DNA from: Filosporella fistucella | Lineage: Eukaryota; Ascomycota; Leotiomycetes; Helotiales | NCBI GenBank assembly: GCA_030077755.1 | Contig: JAQJZZ010000018.1 | Location: forward strand, 186,001 to 250,000 | Direction: 5' to 3' | Length of the DNA: 64,000 nt | Part shown: piece after piece, positions 11,239-23,232 of the stretch | How the letters are laid out: every line of letters begins with the position of its first letter | Numbering within the stretch: position 1 is the first letter of the stretch | The notes under the pieces: generated by a model | Told to the model about the DNA's origin: nothing | What the model saw: only the letters and a program-made list of their open reading frames with translations | The model's database searches: none | Made by a program: the position numbers and the translations under genes

Positions 11239-12888
11239 TTAAGTTGAAGGAGCTTCTTTAGATATATAACAGACGTTGATAGCCTCAATATTAGACCCAT
11301 CTTTATTCTTCGAGTGACAATCAGTCTCCCGCGTCGTTAAAACAACCTGGTGCTCGCGAACACATAAGGTGAGATCAAATCCCGACCTCTCAGAGGTTCT
11401 CTCATAATCAGCAGCCCTGGGAAGCAACCCAAATGCCGGCCCAAGAAATACTGCCCCAATGATCGCCACACTCCTGTTAACCGCTAGCACATCCCAGAGT
11501 CGCAGCTTTACCTGCGGCAGCCTCCCCCCGACCAGCGAAACTCTCTGATGGCTCGCTTGGCGTTTCTTGTAGTGCTCCACCGCTTGACCGTTAATGCGGA
11601 CCTCCTTAAGCGACAATATAGCGCGGAAGGACGTCTCCAAGATACTCAGTTGCAAGCCCGACGCGAACATGGCCGCAGCGCCGAGAACCAACGACGCCAG
11701 CAGCGCCAGTGAGCCCAACTGAGAGGAGACAAAGTTATTGGGCGAGTTATTCGTCACCTGCGCTGAGGTCCAGGCAGAGAACCCTGTCGACAGCGTGATA
11801 GACATCAATAACATAGCGTTGGCAATGACACGGTCAAGGGCATCTCTTGCAGCTTGCCGTGCGGTATCGCGCTCGGTTTGTTGGACTGCATCCAATGTTT
11901 TCAAAGCGGCCATGAGCTCTCTGCGAGCTTCTTCGTCCGGGTTGGAGGAGTCATCCACAGGGAGATCAGCTGGAGTGGTGTTCGGGACTTCGTGCTTGAG
12001 GAATGCCTGAAACGTTTGTGGAATATACTCCTCGCTAGCCTTGTCAATACTCCTGAATTGGATGGGCCGACCCGTCATGCGATCATTGAGTTTATGGACC
12101 TCACCGACAGCAAAATTTGCGCGTTCAAGCAGGCTCCATACCGAGCCAACTGCTACCTTGGTCAACCATGTCAAGCTGACGTTCCAGACGTAGTAGAAGT
12201 GAATGAGAAAGGATGCGCAATAGATGAGGGTGACGACCAGCCGCGGAAAGCTATCAAAGCTCAGTTCGGCGGATAAGAAGCCGTTATAGGTTAGCGTCGA
12301 CAGCAGCATCAGGACGACAAGCCACAACGAAATCCATTCCCAAATTAAGAGCTGTACTGTACATTTCATTGTTGGTGAGCCGCTCGTAAGCCATACTACA
12401 GAGCGATTTTTCTCGGATTCTCCAGCTGGGGTTGCGGTACACTCTTGAACTCCTTTCGCAACTCGCAAGGCTGTGCTATCAGTCGTCATTCTTCCCAAAT
12501 AGAAGAGTCGAATGGCATCCTGCTCTTTCTTCTCCAAGCTTCCAGGCCCCGAGGTGTTTGTACTTTTGGTCGAAAACTCTTGTGCGGATATTTCACTACT
12601 GTTTGGCCAAGCATACGAGAGCAAATTAGCAAGATTGTCCTCAATTAATTTCTTCGGTAGCAGACAAGTCGTCCCCATAAAGGTGCCTCGCTGGATTAGA
12701 AACCCATACACCAGTGTCACTATAGACACGGATAAGATAGCAAATAAGGTCAGAACAACTTTGAGGCTGATTGTGATTTGGTGTGTATCGGTGCTGGACC
12801 TATTCGTGGTGACATCACGTATTTCCCGCATTATCGGACTCGACGCTGCTCGGAAAGGGAAGAAAAGGGGGGCGAGAAGTGTATCCAT
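11239..12888 (-). CDS. multi-pass membrane protein of unknown function
   Basis: Single exon, 549 residues. Hydrophobic segments occur near residues 42-66 (VVLTLFAILSVSIVTLVYGF), 178-205, 214-235, 365-385, 393-420 and 485-505, so roughly six membrane spans are expected. A charged coiled stretch separates the first three from the last three (EEARRELMAALKTLDAVQQT). An N-glycosylation-type, Ser/Thr-rich loop follows the first span. I do not recognise the family; it resembles lineage-restricted fungal hypothetical proteins. The coding sequence looks visibly richer in G and C than the AT-rich flanks and has no intron. Both are compatible with an accessory gene but prove nothing. Confidence 0.7.
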   Translation of the reverse strand: MDTLLAPLFFPFRAASSPIMREIRDVTTNRSSTDTHQITISLKVVLTLFAILSVSIVTLVYGFLIQRGTFMGTTCLLPKKLIEDNLANLLSYAWPNSSEISAQEFSTKSTNTSGPGSLEKKEQDAIRLFYLGRMTTDSTALRVAKGVQECTATPAGESEKNRSVVWLTSGSPTMKCTVQLLIWEWISLWLVVLMLLSTLTYNGFLSAELSFDSFPRLVVTLIYCASFLIHFYYVWNVSLTWLTKVAVGSVWSLLERANFAVGEVHKLNDRMTGRPIQFRSIDKASEEYIPQTFQAFLKHEVPNTTPADLPVDDSSNPDEEARRELMAALKTLDAVQQTERDTARQAARDALDRVIANAMLLMSITLSTGFSAWTSAQVTNNSPNNFVSSQLGSLALLASLVLGAAAMFASGLQLSILETSFRAILSLKEVRINGQAVEHYKKRQASHQRVSLVGGRLPQVKLRLWDVLAVNRSVAIIGAVFLGPAFGLLPRAADYERTSERSGFDLTLCVREHQVVLTTRETDCHSKNKDGSNIEAINVCYISKEAPST

Positions 12889-14455
12889 TTAAAAGAATTT
12901 ATTGAACATCATATATCGAGAATACTGTCTTCGCATGTGTTGAAGTCTGCAATACTATGAGCAATGAAAGGAGATTCAGCTTCAGGGCAAAAAGCTTGCC
13001 TTTGAACGCCAGAGGGATAAACGTGATTTATTGATTGGATGTCACTATTCTGATCACGTTTTTGTACCCAACACGCCATTGCATCCAACGGGCGCCGATC
13101 GGTTATCAGATTATAAGACCAATCGATGCCTTTGATAAAGCCTTACAAGTAAAAGCCCTCAGGCTAGTTCCTCAGCGACGTCTAGAGCCTCAGGCATAAC
13201 AAGATCCGAAAATGACTAATAAAGAGACCTTTGTCGGAGTCTCGAGGGTTTCGCCTCTGGAGACAAAACGAGAATAGTGTAATTGAGTTCTTGAGGGAGC
13301 CAAAAAGAGCCCCTACTGATACTAATATGCCTCTTTAATGCATACTTCGGCTTAGTTAGCGTGTGCACAGGCGTTGGTCAAGAATGGTCACCCGCCGCTT
13401 TGCTCAACCATAGCTCAGGCTAAAGCAGCAGTTGCTCCTGTCCGAAGACGGAAATAGAAAATGACAAGAAAGCATTCCCATAACTGGCTGTTGCTATTAG
13501 TCCGACTATTCAACTACCTTCTATTGAGGGCGGTAGAATTGAGGAGAGAGACGAGGAGATTCGGATTGATAGTCACAGAGTGGAGGGAATTGACAGTGCG
13601 ATCGTTTGATTCAGTGTTTCTTTTATATCTGATATTAGCCCAGCTAGCGAACATTCAGTCAGTCACCGATCTGAGGGAATGGGATGTAAGAGGAGGATTG
13701 CGGGGATGACTTCCTATCACTAAAATGTTTCAGACCTTCATTTGCAAGAGTTGGTAGATGAGCAATTTTTGTGCCTAGCCTTTTCTGTCATACTTTATCA
13801 CAATCCCATTAATAATAGTACTCATCGATTGAATGAATGCCAAAACGGACCGAGTCTCGATTTTCCAAATCGCAAGTCAAAATTCTCACTTACCCAAGCC
13901 CATCTAAAGATTAAACCTTGATCCGTAAGGTCGATATGCAATTATGAGGCTCATCAACAATTCCCAAGCCGCCTCTAACTTCTGACTATTCACTCTTGGA
14001 AACAGTATATATAAGCATGAATATAGGAATCAATGAATTTCTTGCTTCCTTATTAAGCTTATCTTGACTTATTTTATCATACATATGAACAAAGTGAAAA
14101 CGCCTCGCTATGCATATAAATCAATCTCCCTTATGCTCATGCTCGTTCCTTGCCCTTTTCATGCATGTTTCCTAGTCCCAGTATACATCTCATTGGCGAG
14201 GATCGATTTTGGTATTTGTGTTCCGGTGTCTTGTCATTACTGGCTGGAGATCGATTCTTGCGGTTATGCTCGATTTCCCTTGCTACGCCTGCCTTCTCAT
14301 CGTCTCAGTTGATGGAGACCATCGAGTTCAAAGCAATGAATCTCTTTTCCGCAGTAAACTCTCCCCTTCCTCTCCATGTCGTAAAACCCACTCTCATTTC
14401 CGCACTCTCTCACTCTTTCCACGCCGCATAATCAAATCACGCCTCCTCAAACGCC
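12889..14455. other. long intergenic region
   Basis: Upstream of the membrane protein gene and downstream of the rhomboid gene. ORFs at 13461-13709 and 14064-14517 lack motifs, and the second lies partly over the rhomboid 3' exon. Nothing else supported. Confidence 0.45.
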
Positions 14456-16381
14456 TCAAAAGTACAATGTCGCCATCTTGTCAGCTACACCGAAAATGCT
14501 TCGCTCGGCGGCTTTAGACGATGAGGATGTGGTGTTTGGTGAGGCGGGTGTAGTGAGGTTCAGATTCCCGATGTCGCACCAGTTGTTTACATTCTGATTC
14601 TCGAAATTAGCTTGTTTTCACCGTGATGAAGAGGGATACCCGCAGCCAAAAAGGGCAGGTAGACCAAAATTCAGGGGACAAGGACGAGATAAACTTACAA
14701 TACAACTCAAATACTTACACCACCCACACGTCTTCCGGTACGTATAGAAATTATTAAGCAGCAAAATAAACACAATAAACACAAACACCAGACTTCCTGC
14801 CCTAACCAGCCACCAAGCCCACCAAGCTGGTTTCCTCGCCTTGAAGAATCCCAACGGGCTTTTCACAAAACCTGTTACGCCTGCATTCGTATCATCGCCA
14901 TCTGAGGCTTTAGTCTGTGCTACAGGTGTATAAGGTGGAGCATCTTCCTGAATCCGTTTGCGAAGCGCGTTTGGAGAATGAAGGATACATATCCCGAGCA
15001 CGATACCCATCAGAAACCCGCCGATATGGGAGAAATTATCTAGACCTGGTAGTAGGCCCAGAACGAACGAGATAATGACGTCTAGCATGATAAAGGCAAA
15101 GTCTTTCCAAGGCGATTTGCGCTCACCCCATGTGTAGAATAGATCCAACATGTTCAACGCAATGATTCCGAATAAGGCTCCTGAGGCGCCGGTTGAGGCT
15201 ATTCCTGTAGCTGCGAAATTACCTCCTAGTACGAAGCCGAAGATTCCTGCGCAGATGTAGACGAGGAAATATCGGATGGGTCCAATGGCTATTTCCATTT
15301 CCTTGCCGAGTGTCATTTGTAATAACATGTTAAATCCTATGTGTATAATTCCCGCGTGGAGGAAAATAGGAAGAATAAAGCGAAACCACTGATTAGGCTG
15401 ATCCTTAAACTGTCCTATAGTAATATTCTGCGCGCCAGGGAAAGCAGGATTTTGCGAATCGGGCATGTTGAAACCGCAGAGCTGATTCAATGAACAGCCT
15501 TGATCGGAATTAGAAGTTGTATTTGGACAAGGCCAGGAGATCGGTCCTTGAAGGACGCCGTTTACGGTCTCTGCGCGATTTTGGATACCATCGACGGAGT
15601 GCATACACGGTACGAAGCGGGCGCCCATGTTGATTAGGATGTAAGGTGATGGACCGATCATGGGGTTGAAGGAGGGTTTGATTTCGATTGGGGAGCCTGT
15701 TAGTTGGGCTGTATATCTTGTTAGCGTTTTTCCCACAATCTCTTCTCCGCCTCTCTCGAGATATGTCTTGCTGGATGGGAATTGCAATGCGAAAGTAAAC
15801 ATACCATTCTTCACAATCTCCACAATGAAAACCACAACCTGCACCATAGTCAAAACATACGTAACCCACGGTATCCTCCCCTTAGTCTTCTTAAACATCC
15901 CCATACCACTCCTCCTCTTCCTCCTCCCCTCCTCCAAATGTCCAGGTACAACAGGCGCATCATAAACATGATCTGTATCATTCCCCGGCGCATCTTTCTG
16001 CGGCGGAGCCCCAGGATGATCTCTCAATGGAATATCATCATTATACGAGCTCGAAGCATCGAGTCTGCCTCCTCCTCCGTAGTAGCGAGAATCGGCTCCT
16101 AAAGTGCTCTGGCTATCATATCTCTGATTCTGGTTTTGAGCGCCGCCGAGAGGATACACGTGGTCGTCGAAGGGAGCTTCGAAGGGAGAGACGGGGGATG
16201 TGAGGTCTTGAGGACGGGTTGTGCCTGGGCGGGAGGGGGCTTGGGAGTGGTAGGAGGGCGCGGAGGAGAGGGGAGGAGGAGGAGTGGTGTATTCGTGTGC
16301 GGCGGGAGTGTTGTAAGCCTGGTAATTGTATGGTTGTTTTGTAGGGTCTGAAGTCGAAGAATAGTACTCGTTTGCTGCCAT
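14456..16381 (-). CDS. rhomboid intramembrane serine protease
   Basis: Three exons (16381-15805, 15708-14699, 14593-14456) separated by introns at 15709-15804 and 14594-14698 give about 574 residues. Splicing restores KNAQLTGSPIEIKPSFNP and a C-terminal NVNNWCDIGNLNLT. The first 150 residues are a Pro/Tyr/Ser-rich cytosolic tail. The first membrane span (VTYVLTMVQVVVFIVEIVKN) precedes the extracytosolic loop with GPSPYILINMGARFVPCMHS. The core has HAGIIHIGFNMLLQ, the catalytic serine in GASGALFG (about Ser368) and the catalytic histidine in FSHIGGFLMG (about His420), with usual spacing. A seventh span and a Cys-containing tail follow. Rhomboids cut single-pass membrane proteins in secretory membranes. 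Both dyad residues are present, so activity is expected; the substrate is unknown. Confidence 0.92.
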
Positions 16382-18018
16382 GGTGGTTGAGTAGGAGGGA
16401 TCTCCTGTTGGAAGTGTGTTGGAAGGAGAAGGTTGAGCTCGATACTTGGATGAAGCTTCACTTTTCTATCATAGATAGAATGGGTGATTAACCTGCCTCT
16501 TTGTCGTAGCTGATGAGGACGTAATATTGGGCTGTGAGGTGTAAAAGAATGGATTCTTTCAGTCGTGGTGGTTGTGCTTGAATGTTGGAGGTGGAGAGCA
16601 CAGCCCGGTTGTGTCTGCTCAAAATAGAGATGGAAGAGATGCGATGCGTCGGCCAAGTTTCAGGATTTCGGTAAAGAGACGAACCGCGTTGGTGGGAGGA
16701 GTTTGGTGCTTATGGTGAGATAAGATTTAAAAATTAGAGAGAATTGAGTTTGAATTATTTCTCTTTAATATTCTGAATTGAAGTCAATGATTCAAACAAC
16801 AAACTTGGGCCCGTTTTTCGCATTACAAACAACTCATTGCAAATGTCAAAACACAGTCACGTGTAGACCCCTGGTTCATTAGCACAGCCAAATCAGTCCA
16901 AGTGGAGATGATTCGCACGCCTCACAAGGCTGATTCGACATCGCTGCGGCAGTTCACGAGAGACATCTACGTAAGCTGAAGAAATTTTTCATTCACTTCT
17001 CTATTGATTTTAACTCTCTCTCTCTACTTGCACAATGTCCAGAACTTAGAAATCACAACAAACATCAATACGCTACGTTAAAGTATTGTAGAATATTTCT
17101 AGCTCTACTTGTACTTGAGGTACTTCGTATTTATTAATTATCAGCCTCGCCTCCCCGCTTCAAAGCCTGGGTGCCCCTGAAAAAATGGGTTTCCCGCCGG
17201 CTTTTATCCTAAAAGGGGCAAGGGAAGCAGTTGCGGTATCTGAATCTATTCATTGTTCGGCCGGTTTAAATATTCAAAAATGCAGAGATGGAAATGAGGA
17301 GATGAACCATTATGCTATTGTATATGAAAAGGTTTAAAAATGCAAGTTGGTATCTAGCTAAAATTGAAACTCCTGAATGGTGGTTAGGTCACGTGCGCCA
17401 TATATGTTCGTGAACCAAAAAATTTCTCGCAAGTTTGTCCCTTAAACTTGAGTAGTTGAATTTTGGAAGGAGCGATTAAAACTATATGGGCAACTAGCCT
17501 GCCGGCTTACAGGGTACGATACTCCAGGTTCGAAAAATAGAATGCTATTCATTTACATAAAGCTAGCATCGGAGGAGATGAGAAGGTATTTGGTTTTTGA
17601 TACTTGGTATTAGATTAAGTATAGTTTCGAAAATATATTACACAGGTGTACAAAAAAGTCCTCTATAGTCAGTTACTCGGGAGAGTACATCGATATAATA
17701 ACTTTCGTATACCAGACATTGAAACATAATAAACCTGAACAAAATTACTAGAAATATATGTCTCGATCTTGAATCACTCAGAGCAATTGTTCACATAGCA
17801 AAAAAAAAAAAAAAAGTTACAAGTATGTTATCTCGTTCATTCATATACAAGATCTATATCTATATACAACTTATAAAAGAAAATATAGTCAAGAAAATCT
17901 ACTTTCCAGGCCATCCCCCCCAAATCCTTGAAAATGCCAAAATGCTATACCATAGTTCCAATCCCAAACTCCAACAATGTAATCCCAATCATAACTCATA
18001 TATCATGTATCGCACTCA
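16382..18018. other. intergenic region between the rhomboid gene and the Ca2+-ATPase gene
   Basis: It holds the rhomboid upstream region and the 3' flank of the ATPase gene. There is a CT microsatellite-like run near 17010-17035 and an A-rich run near 17800-17815. The 17825-18018 stretch is AT-rich and probably ATPase 3' UTR. No gene supported. Confidence 0.45.
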
Positions 18019-21000
18019 TTACACAACAGCCTTCTCCACATCTCTCTCTCTAGCACCATCCTCAACAACCACGATCTCCGGAACTTCCTCTCTGGGCTCC
18101 TCGGTCTTCTTCTTCCTGATACTTGGGATACGTCCGAATACCCTCTTTGTAGCTCTCCAAGCAGTAGCAAAAGGACCACCGACTGTCTTTGCCACGGCCT
18201 CGAACCAGGGATCTGGGAAACATCTTACAAGGACACCCATGGGTAAACTGAAGGCCGCGAGGACGACGCAAATAGCCCATTGGACACCATCGATAGGAGT
18301 GATACTGAATGCCTTTCCACCAACGAAGACGATTGCGATCTGTGCTCCAACCATGATACAGTTGATTCCGATGAAGAAGAAATTGCGATGGATACCAGCG
18401 AAGATGTTGAATTTATTATCCAGACGACGGTTATTAAACTCGTTGAAGATCTGCATCCAGACGAAGGTATTAAAGACCATGGTTGAGAGCTCGAGTTTGT
18501 GTTCTTCGCTGTTGCCGTAGCGGAGGATCTTGGCGCCTGCGAAGTAGAGCGTGAATGTAACAGCTAATTGGAAGATGGCTTGGCCGATGATCATCTTCCA
18601 CATATTCATGGTGATGAGTGGCTCTTTCTTTCCCTTGGGCTTGCGGTTCAGAATCTCAGGGGTGGGAGGATCGGTGGCGAGGGCAAGGGCAGCGAAAGTG
18701 TCCATGATCAGGTTCACCCAAAGGAGTTGCACGGCTGTGAGGACAGAGTGCATTTCTGAGGATGAGACGGCTGAGACGAAGGTAAGCAAGACGGCAGTGA
18801 TGTTGACTGTCAGTTGGAACTGTAGGAACTTGGCAACTGCGTCGTTGACTGCGCGACCCCACATGAGAGCTTTGACGATTGAAGCGAAGTTATCATCCAT
18901 CAGAACGATGGCAGATGCCTCCTTGGCGACTTCTGTGCCTGCAATACCCATGGAGAAACCGACATCTGCTGCTTTGAGGGCTGGACCATCATTAGTTCCA
19001 TCACCAGTGACAGCGACAGTTTCATCCAAGGATCTCAATTTCTGGACCAAGATCTGTTTATCTTGTGGTGAAGAACGAGCCAAGACAGCAAGCTTAGGAA
19101 GAATAGCAAACATTTGGTCGTCAGAAAGCTTGCGGAATTCAGGTCCTTCCATGACGATATCATCAGAGTTGGGCTGTACGATACCGCATTCGAGAGCGAT
19201 GGCTTTGGCGGTGATGATGTTGTCTCCTGTAACCATGCGGACTTTGACACCTGCGAATTGACATTTGGCTACTGCCTCTGGGACACCTGGGCGGACTGGA
19301 TCTTGAATACCGACGACACCAGAGAAAGTCATGTCTGTGAAGACTGGGTCAAACTCAGCCATGCTAGGATCTGCTGATGTTGCAGTGCCAGCTGGTGGCC
19401 AGGCAGTAAAGTCTTTGTATGTGAGACCAATAGTACGAAGGGACTTTTGAGCATATGTCTGAATAGCGTCTGTGAGTTGTTGCTTAGAAGAGCCCATATC
19501 TGAAACCTGTCCAGTAGCGACATCTGCGATAGAAGTACAAGCTTCGAGAACAATTTCGGAAGCACCCTTGACGAAAAGACGATATCCTTTTCCATGCTTG
19601 ATGACAGCTCCCATACACTTCTTGTTGGAATCGAATGGGAACATTTGAACGACTTCAGCGTTGGCTCGCTCATTTGTAAGAGTGTCCATAGCGAAATGAT
19701 CCTTTGCAAAGTTGAGAAGTGCCATTTCAGTCTTTGATCCAATGAAAGTTGGGACACCATCCTCAACACCTTCGAAAGCAGTGGAGTTGATGGCGATGGA
19801 TTTAACGATGAGTTCGCGAACTTCCTGAGAAGCCTTCTTGGAGAAGGAAGCAACATCGGAAGCATCGAAGCTCTCTTTACCGAAGGTACCAGCTACTACT
19901 GACATTTTGTTGGTTGTAAGAGTACCAGTCTTGTCTGAGCACACGGTTGTGGCGTTACCCATGACCTCACAAGCCTTGAGGATACGGACGAGGTTGTTCT
20001 CTTTCAGAAGGCGAGTAGTAGCGAAAGCGAGGGCGAGTGTGACTGCAAGTGGCAGACCTTCTGGAACAGCAACGACAATGACTGTGATGGCGACAATGAG
20101 GATATCCATGAAAGAAGATGCCTTGTCAGCTCCAGATCGTGTATCGCCGGGAAGAGTAGCGGCAAATCGGAAGAGCAGGACGAAGAAGAGTAATGCTGCG
20201 GCACTGGTTTTGTTAGCACGAATGATAGAAGACAAAGATTCAAGAACTTACCCTGATCCGAGCTTCGCAATAGCGGTAGCCAGCTTTCCAAGTTTGGATT
20301 GAAGTGGGGTCTCCTCGGGCTCGGTTCTCATCGACATCATAATCTTTCCAAAGCTGGAGTTGACACCGACAGATGTAACGAGATAAGTTCCGACACCTTC
20401 CAAAACCTTTGCGCCAGAGATGATGAATGGATCCAAGTCTTTCTGGTTGCTGTGACCTTCTTCGAGTAGGCGAGAAACTTGAGCACCGCCAGTCTTCTTG
20501 AGAGAGTCGGATTCACCGGTAGCGGATGATTCGTCGCATTTGACATTGTGGCCAGAGATGAAGATACCGTCGGCAGGAATAAGGTCTCCAGGCTGTTTAT
20601 TGTTAGTAGAGTCGGGGATATTGGTGGTGGTGGTGCTTACCTCAAGATGGAGAACATCGCCAGCAAGAATATCGTGAACGTTGATAGTGAAAGACTTTCC
20701 AGAGCGAATCACCTTGACCTCGCGATCATCCTTCTTCGCATTCAACTTTACAAATGCTCGCTCCTTTTGCCAATCATTCAAACTACCAACAATCACGACA
20801 ATAATAATTGCAACACAAATTGCGACACCTTCAACCCAATCCACCGAAGTCGGCTCTCCGGGTACGTGTGCACGGAATGTCTCATAGAGCTGTGATCGTC
20901 AGAATTGCCATCTCATCGTCGGGATTAACTTACACCAAGTGCCAAACTGATAATCGCAGCAGCAGTCAACAACAACAGAACCTTGTCGTTATATGCCCTC

Positions 21001-21596
21001 CACATGAGGACCCAAAGTGGAGTTGCCTTTTTCGTTGGAATGACATTTCGCTTATAAACCTCAATTCTGTCGACAAACGATCCTGGTTCATCGTTCTTAC
21101 TGCTTCCCAAAGTTGGAGAGCTTTCACCCTTGAAGTATTGTGATTTGGTGACTTCTTGAAATGATATCGATCCCTCCAGTACTCCTTCATCGATGCTCAA
21201 CCCAGAATTGATATCTGTTCTCAACCCTCTCGCAATACCGTGAATCCCACCAAGAGCTACAAAAGCTGGTAATGATTTCGGGTTTAGTAATTTATTGAGT
21301 TGACCCGGACTGAATGCAAATTTGTTGTCTTCGACCTCAAAATCGGCCTCGGTTCCGGGATCCGGGGTAAGCGCATTATCCAACTCTTGAAAAGTGATAC
21401 TTGAAGTGATACTGGCTCCACCTGGAGTTAATGTCTGCGCACTGAGGAATGAAGTATCGGAAGTCGCTCGTGGTCGAGATACAGAAATATCATCTGAATC
21501 ATCGCGGGTCTGCCTTATTAGCCTTTGTAGCCTCAAACTGAAAAGCCGGGTACTTACATGATGCCCTCCAGTCTGTATCCTCGGAATGTTTAACAT
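18019..21596 (-). CDS. PMC1: P-type Ca2+-ATPase, PMCA/PMC1 type
   Basis: Five exons (21596-21558, 21509-20934, 20889-20641, 20592-20252, 20203-18019) with 44-48 bp introns give about 1129 residues. The N-terminal Ser/Thr-rich region is followed by the first membrane pair, the actuator domain with LEPGDLIPADG and KCDESSATGESD, and VVAVPEGLPLAV in M4. The phosphorylation loop CSDKTGTLTTNK puts the catalytic Asp at about 492. KGASEIV and TGDGTNDGPALKAADVGF belong to the nucleotide and hinge parts. VNLIMDTFAALALATDPP in M6 is the calcium-site helix. The family pumps Ca2+ out of the cytosol, in fungi usually into the vacuole. The C-tail is basic then acidic. The true start is not certain: a tiny 13-codon first exon is assumed, and an upstream ATG near 22034 spliced to the 15-nt segment ending at 21558 is an alternative. 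Confidence 0.92.
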
Positions 21597-23232
21597 TGTG
21601 AATATAGATCTCTGACAACGAAGAACGAGTTGTTTAGAACTCAGACTTCTATATCAATAAAAGAGAATAAAAGACTATGATTATGGTGATGATGACGAAT
21701 GTAAAAGTTGTGGCACCCGACGAAAGGCGCGTATATATCAACCTGACGAGGAACACAGCCTCCAACGGCAAGGAGAAATGCCATGTGCCAAGGCGACAAA
21801 TCACGCATCGTATCGGCCACCCGAATGGAGATCTTGATTGAGTAGGTGCCAGCTAGAGCCACCTACGGAGGACCAGGCGGAGGGCAGTGGTTGAGTGGTT
21901 GCGGACAAGGCAGTTTTGCCCGTTTGCTTGTAGATTTGCTGGATTTTGCTGCACATAGCGCCCAGAAACGGGGCATGTCCGCGCTGACAGACGGAGAGCA
22001 AGATCCAAGATACGTACCAATGGAGTTGTCCATCTTGGAAAGAATAGTGGCGATTTGACGCTTGACCAGGAATGTAGGAGGTGGGTATGAAGAAAAAAGA
22101 AGAGCCAAGTACGCCGATCGGGTATTTGTTTCAGTAGTCGCTTTGAGAGAGTCTCGAATGTAGATGGATGTGTGAGAATGTGAGATGGATGTCATAGTCG
22201 CCGCTGAGAAAAAGAGGCGGAGCAGCACAGCTGGTGGGACAGCAGCGGTGGACAGGGGTACGAGCTGCCAGAAGTATAGCTTCACGTGATCCGAATGGTG
22301 GCCATGATGCCTTGCTGCCTTCGCATTTTGGCTTCCGCTCGTTTTCGGACCCGCTCCGCCCACTGAGGACGAATAGCAGGTCTTAGACCATAGATGGGAC
22401 TTGGCAGAGCGGACAAACAATTGTTGAAGTAACTTCTTGCCAAGGGATCCGCCAAGGGGTAGAATCATGGTGGTGGGGCGGACACACTCCGCGCGTGCAG
22501 AAGCGAGAGACTTGGCTATAGAAAACTGGAAAATTCCCAGCTGTACTGTATTCTTTGTCACTTCTCTCTGACGTCTATTGTGTTCACTTTCTCTTCAAGA
22601 CACATGCACGGAGCAGTCCTATTGACTTTCCTTGGTGGCGTTGCCTACTCAACTTCCATGTACGGACAGAATCCCGCTACTGACTCGACTATGATTTCTG
22701 CTCTCTATCACTTTCCAACTCGGTTTGTCACTTGGCTTACTATACCTTTAATGGAATAAGCTGTTCTGCACCCCACAGCTGCAACGCCAGTTACATCCAG
22801 TCCAGACTCACAATGCTTGCTATTGCATCTCAACACTTAGCTATCCTCCGCCTATTTTGCAATGAAGCTATGATACCCACCACACCAACTCCATCACCAT
22901 GCACAACCCTCCCCGACCCGACACTTTTCTAGAAGCACACGATCAAAATTCCCCTGTGCCCTCCCATTCTTCACCCCAAAAAAGCCATCAAGCCACATCG
23001 GTTTCTGTAGGAAGTGAATATGCGGGGTAGGACGGGGTTCTCCATCTCTACATGACATTTGCGCTCCAGATCCCGAATATGAAGGCCCGTCAAAGTTATA
23101 ATACCCACATAGTTCCCCCACAATCTTCTATTTCCAGATTGGCAGGCAGATTCATTCTTGTCTTCTGTTTCTCTTCTCTTCTCTCGTCTCCGACTTCGTA
23201 TTCTCTTCTGGCTCTTCTGGCAAGTAGCAACC
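21597..23232. other. divergent promoter region
   Basis: Lies between the head-to-head Ca2+-ATPase and MFS genes. It should carry both promoters and the ATPase 5' leader, which may contain an extra intron. ORFs here (for example 21863-22561 minus) have no domain. A pyrimidine-rich stretch at 23150-23220 directly precedes the MFS start. Confidence 0.5.

Noticed and set aside
14064..14517. Plus-strand ORFs at the rhomboid 3' end
   Set aside because: They overlap the rhomboid third exon or its 3' flank and carry no motif.
18280..20844. Plus-strand ORFs of up to 236 codons over the Ca2+-ATPase
   Set aside because: The minus strand carries all P-type ATPase motifs; the others are shadows.
21863..22561. 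232-codon minus-strand ORF upstream of the Ca2+-ATPase
   Set aside because: No domain and it lies in the leader and promoter region. Only a small upstream exon at its end is considered possible.
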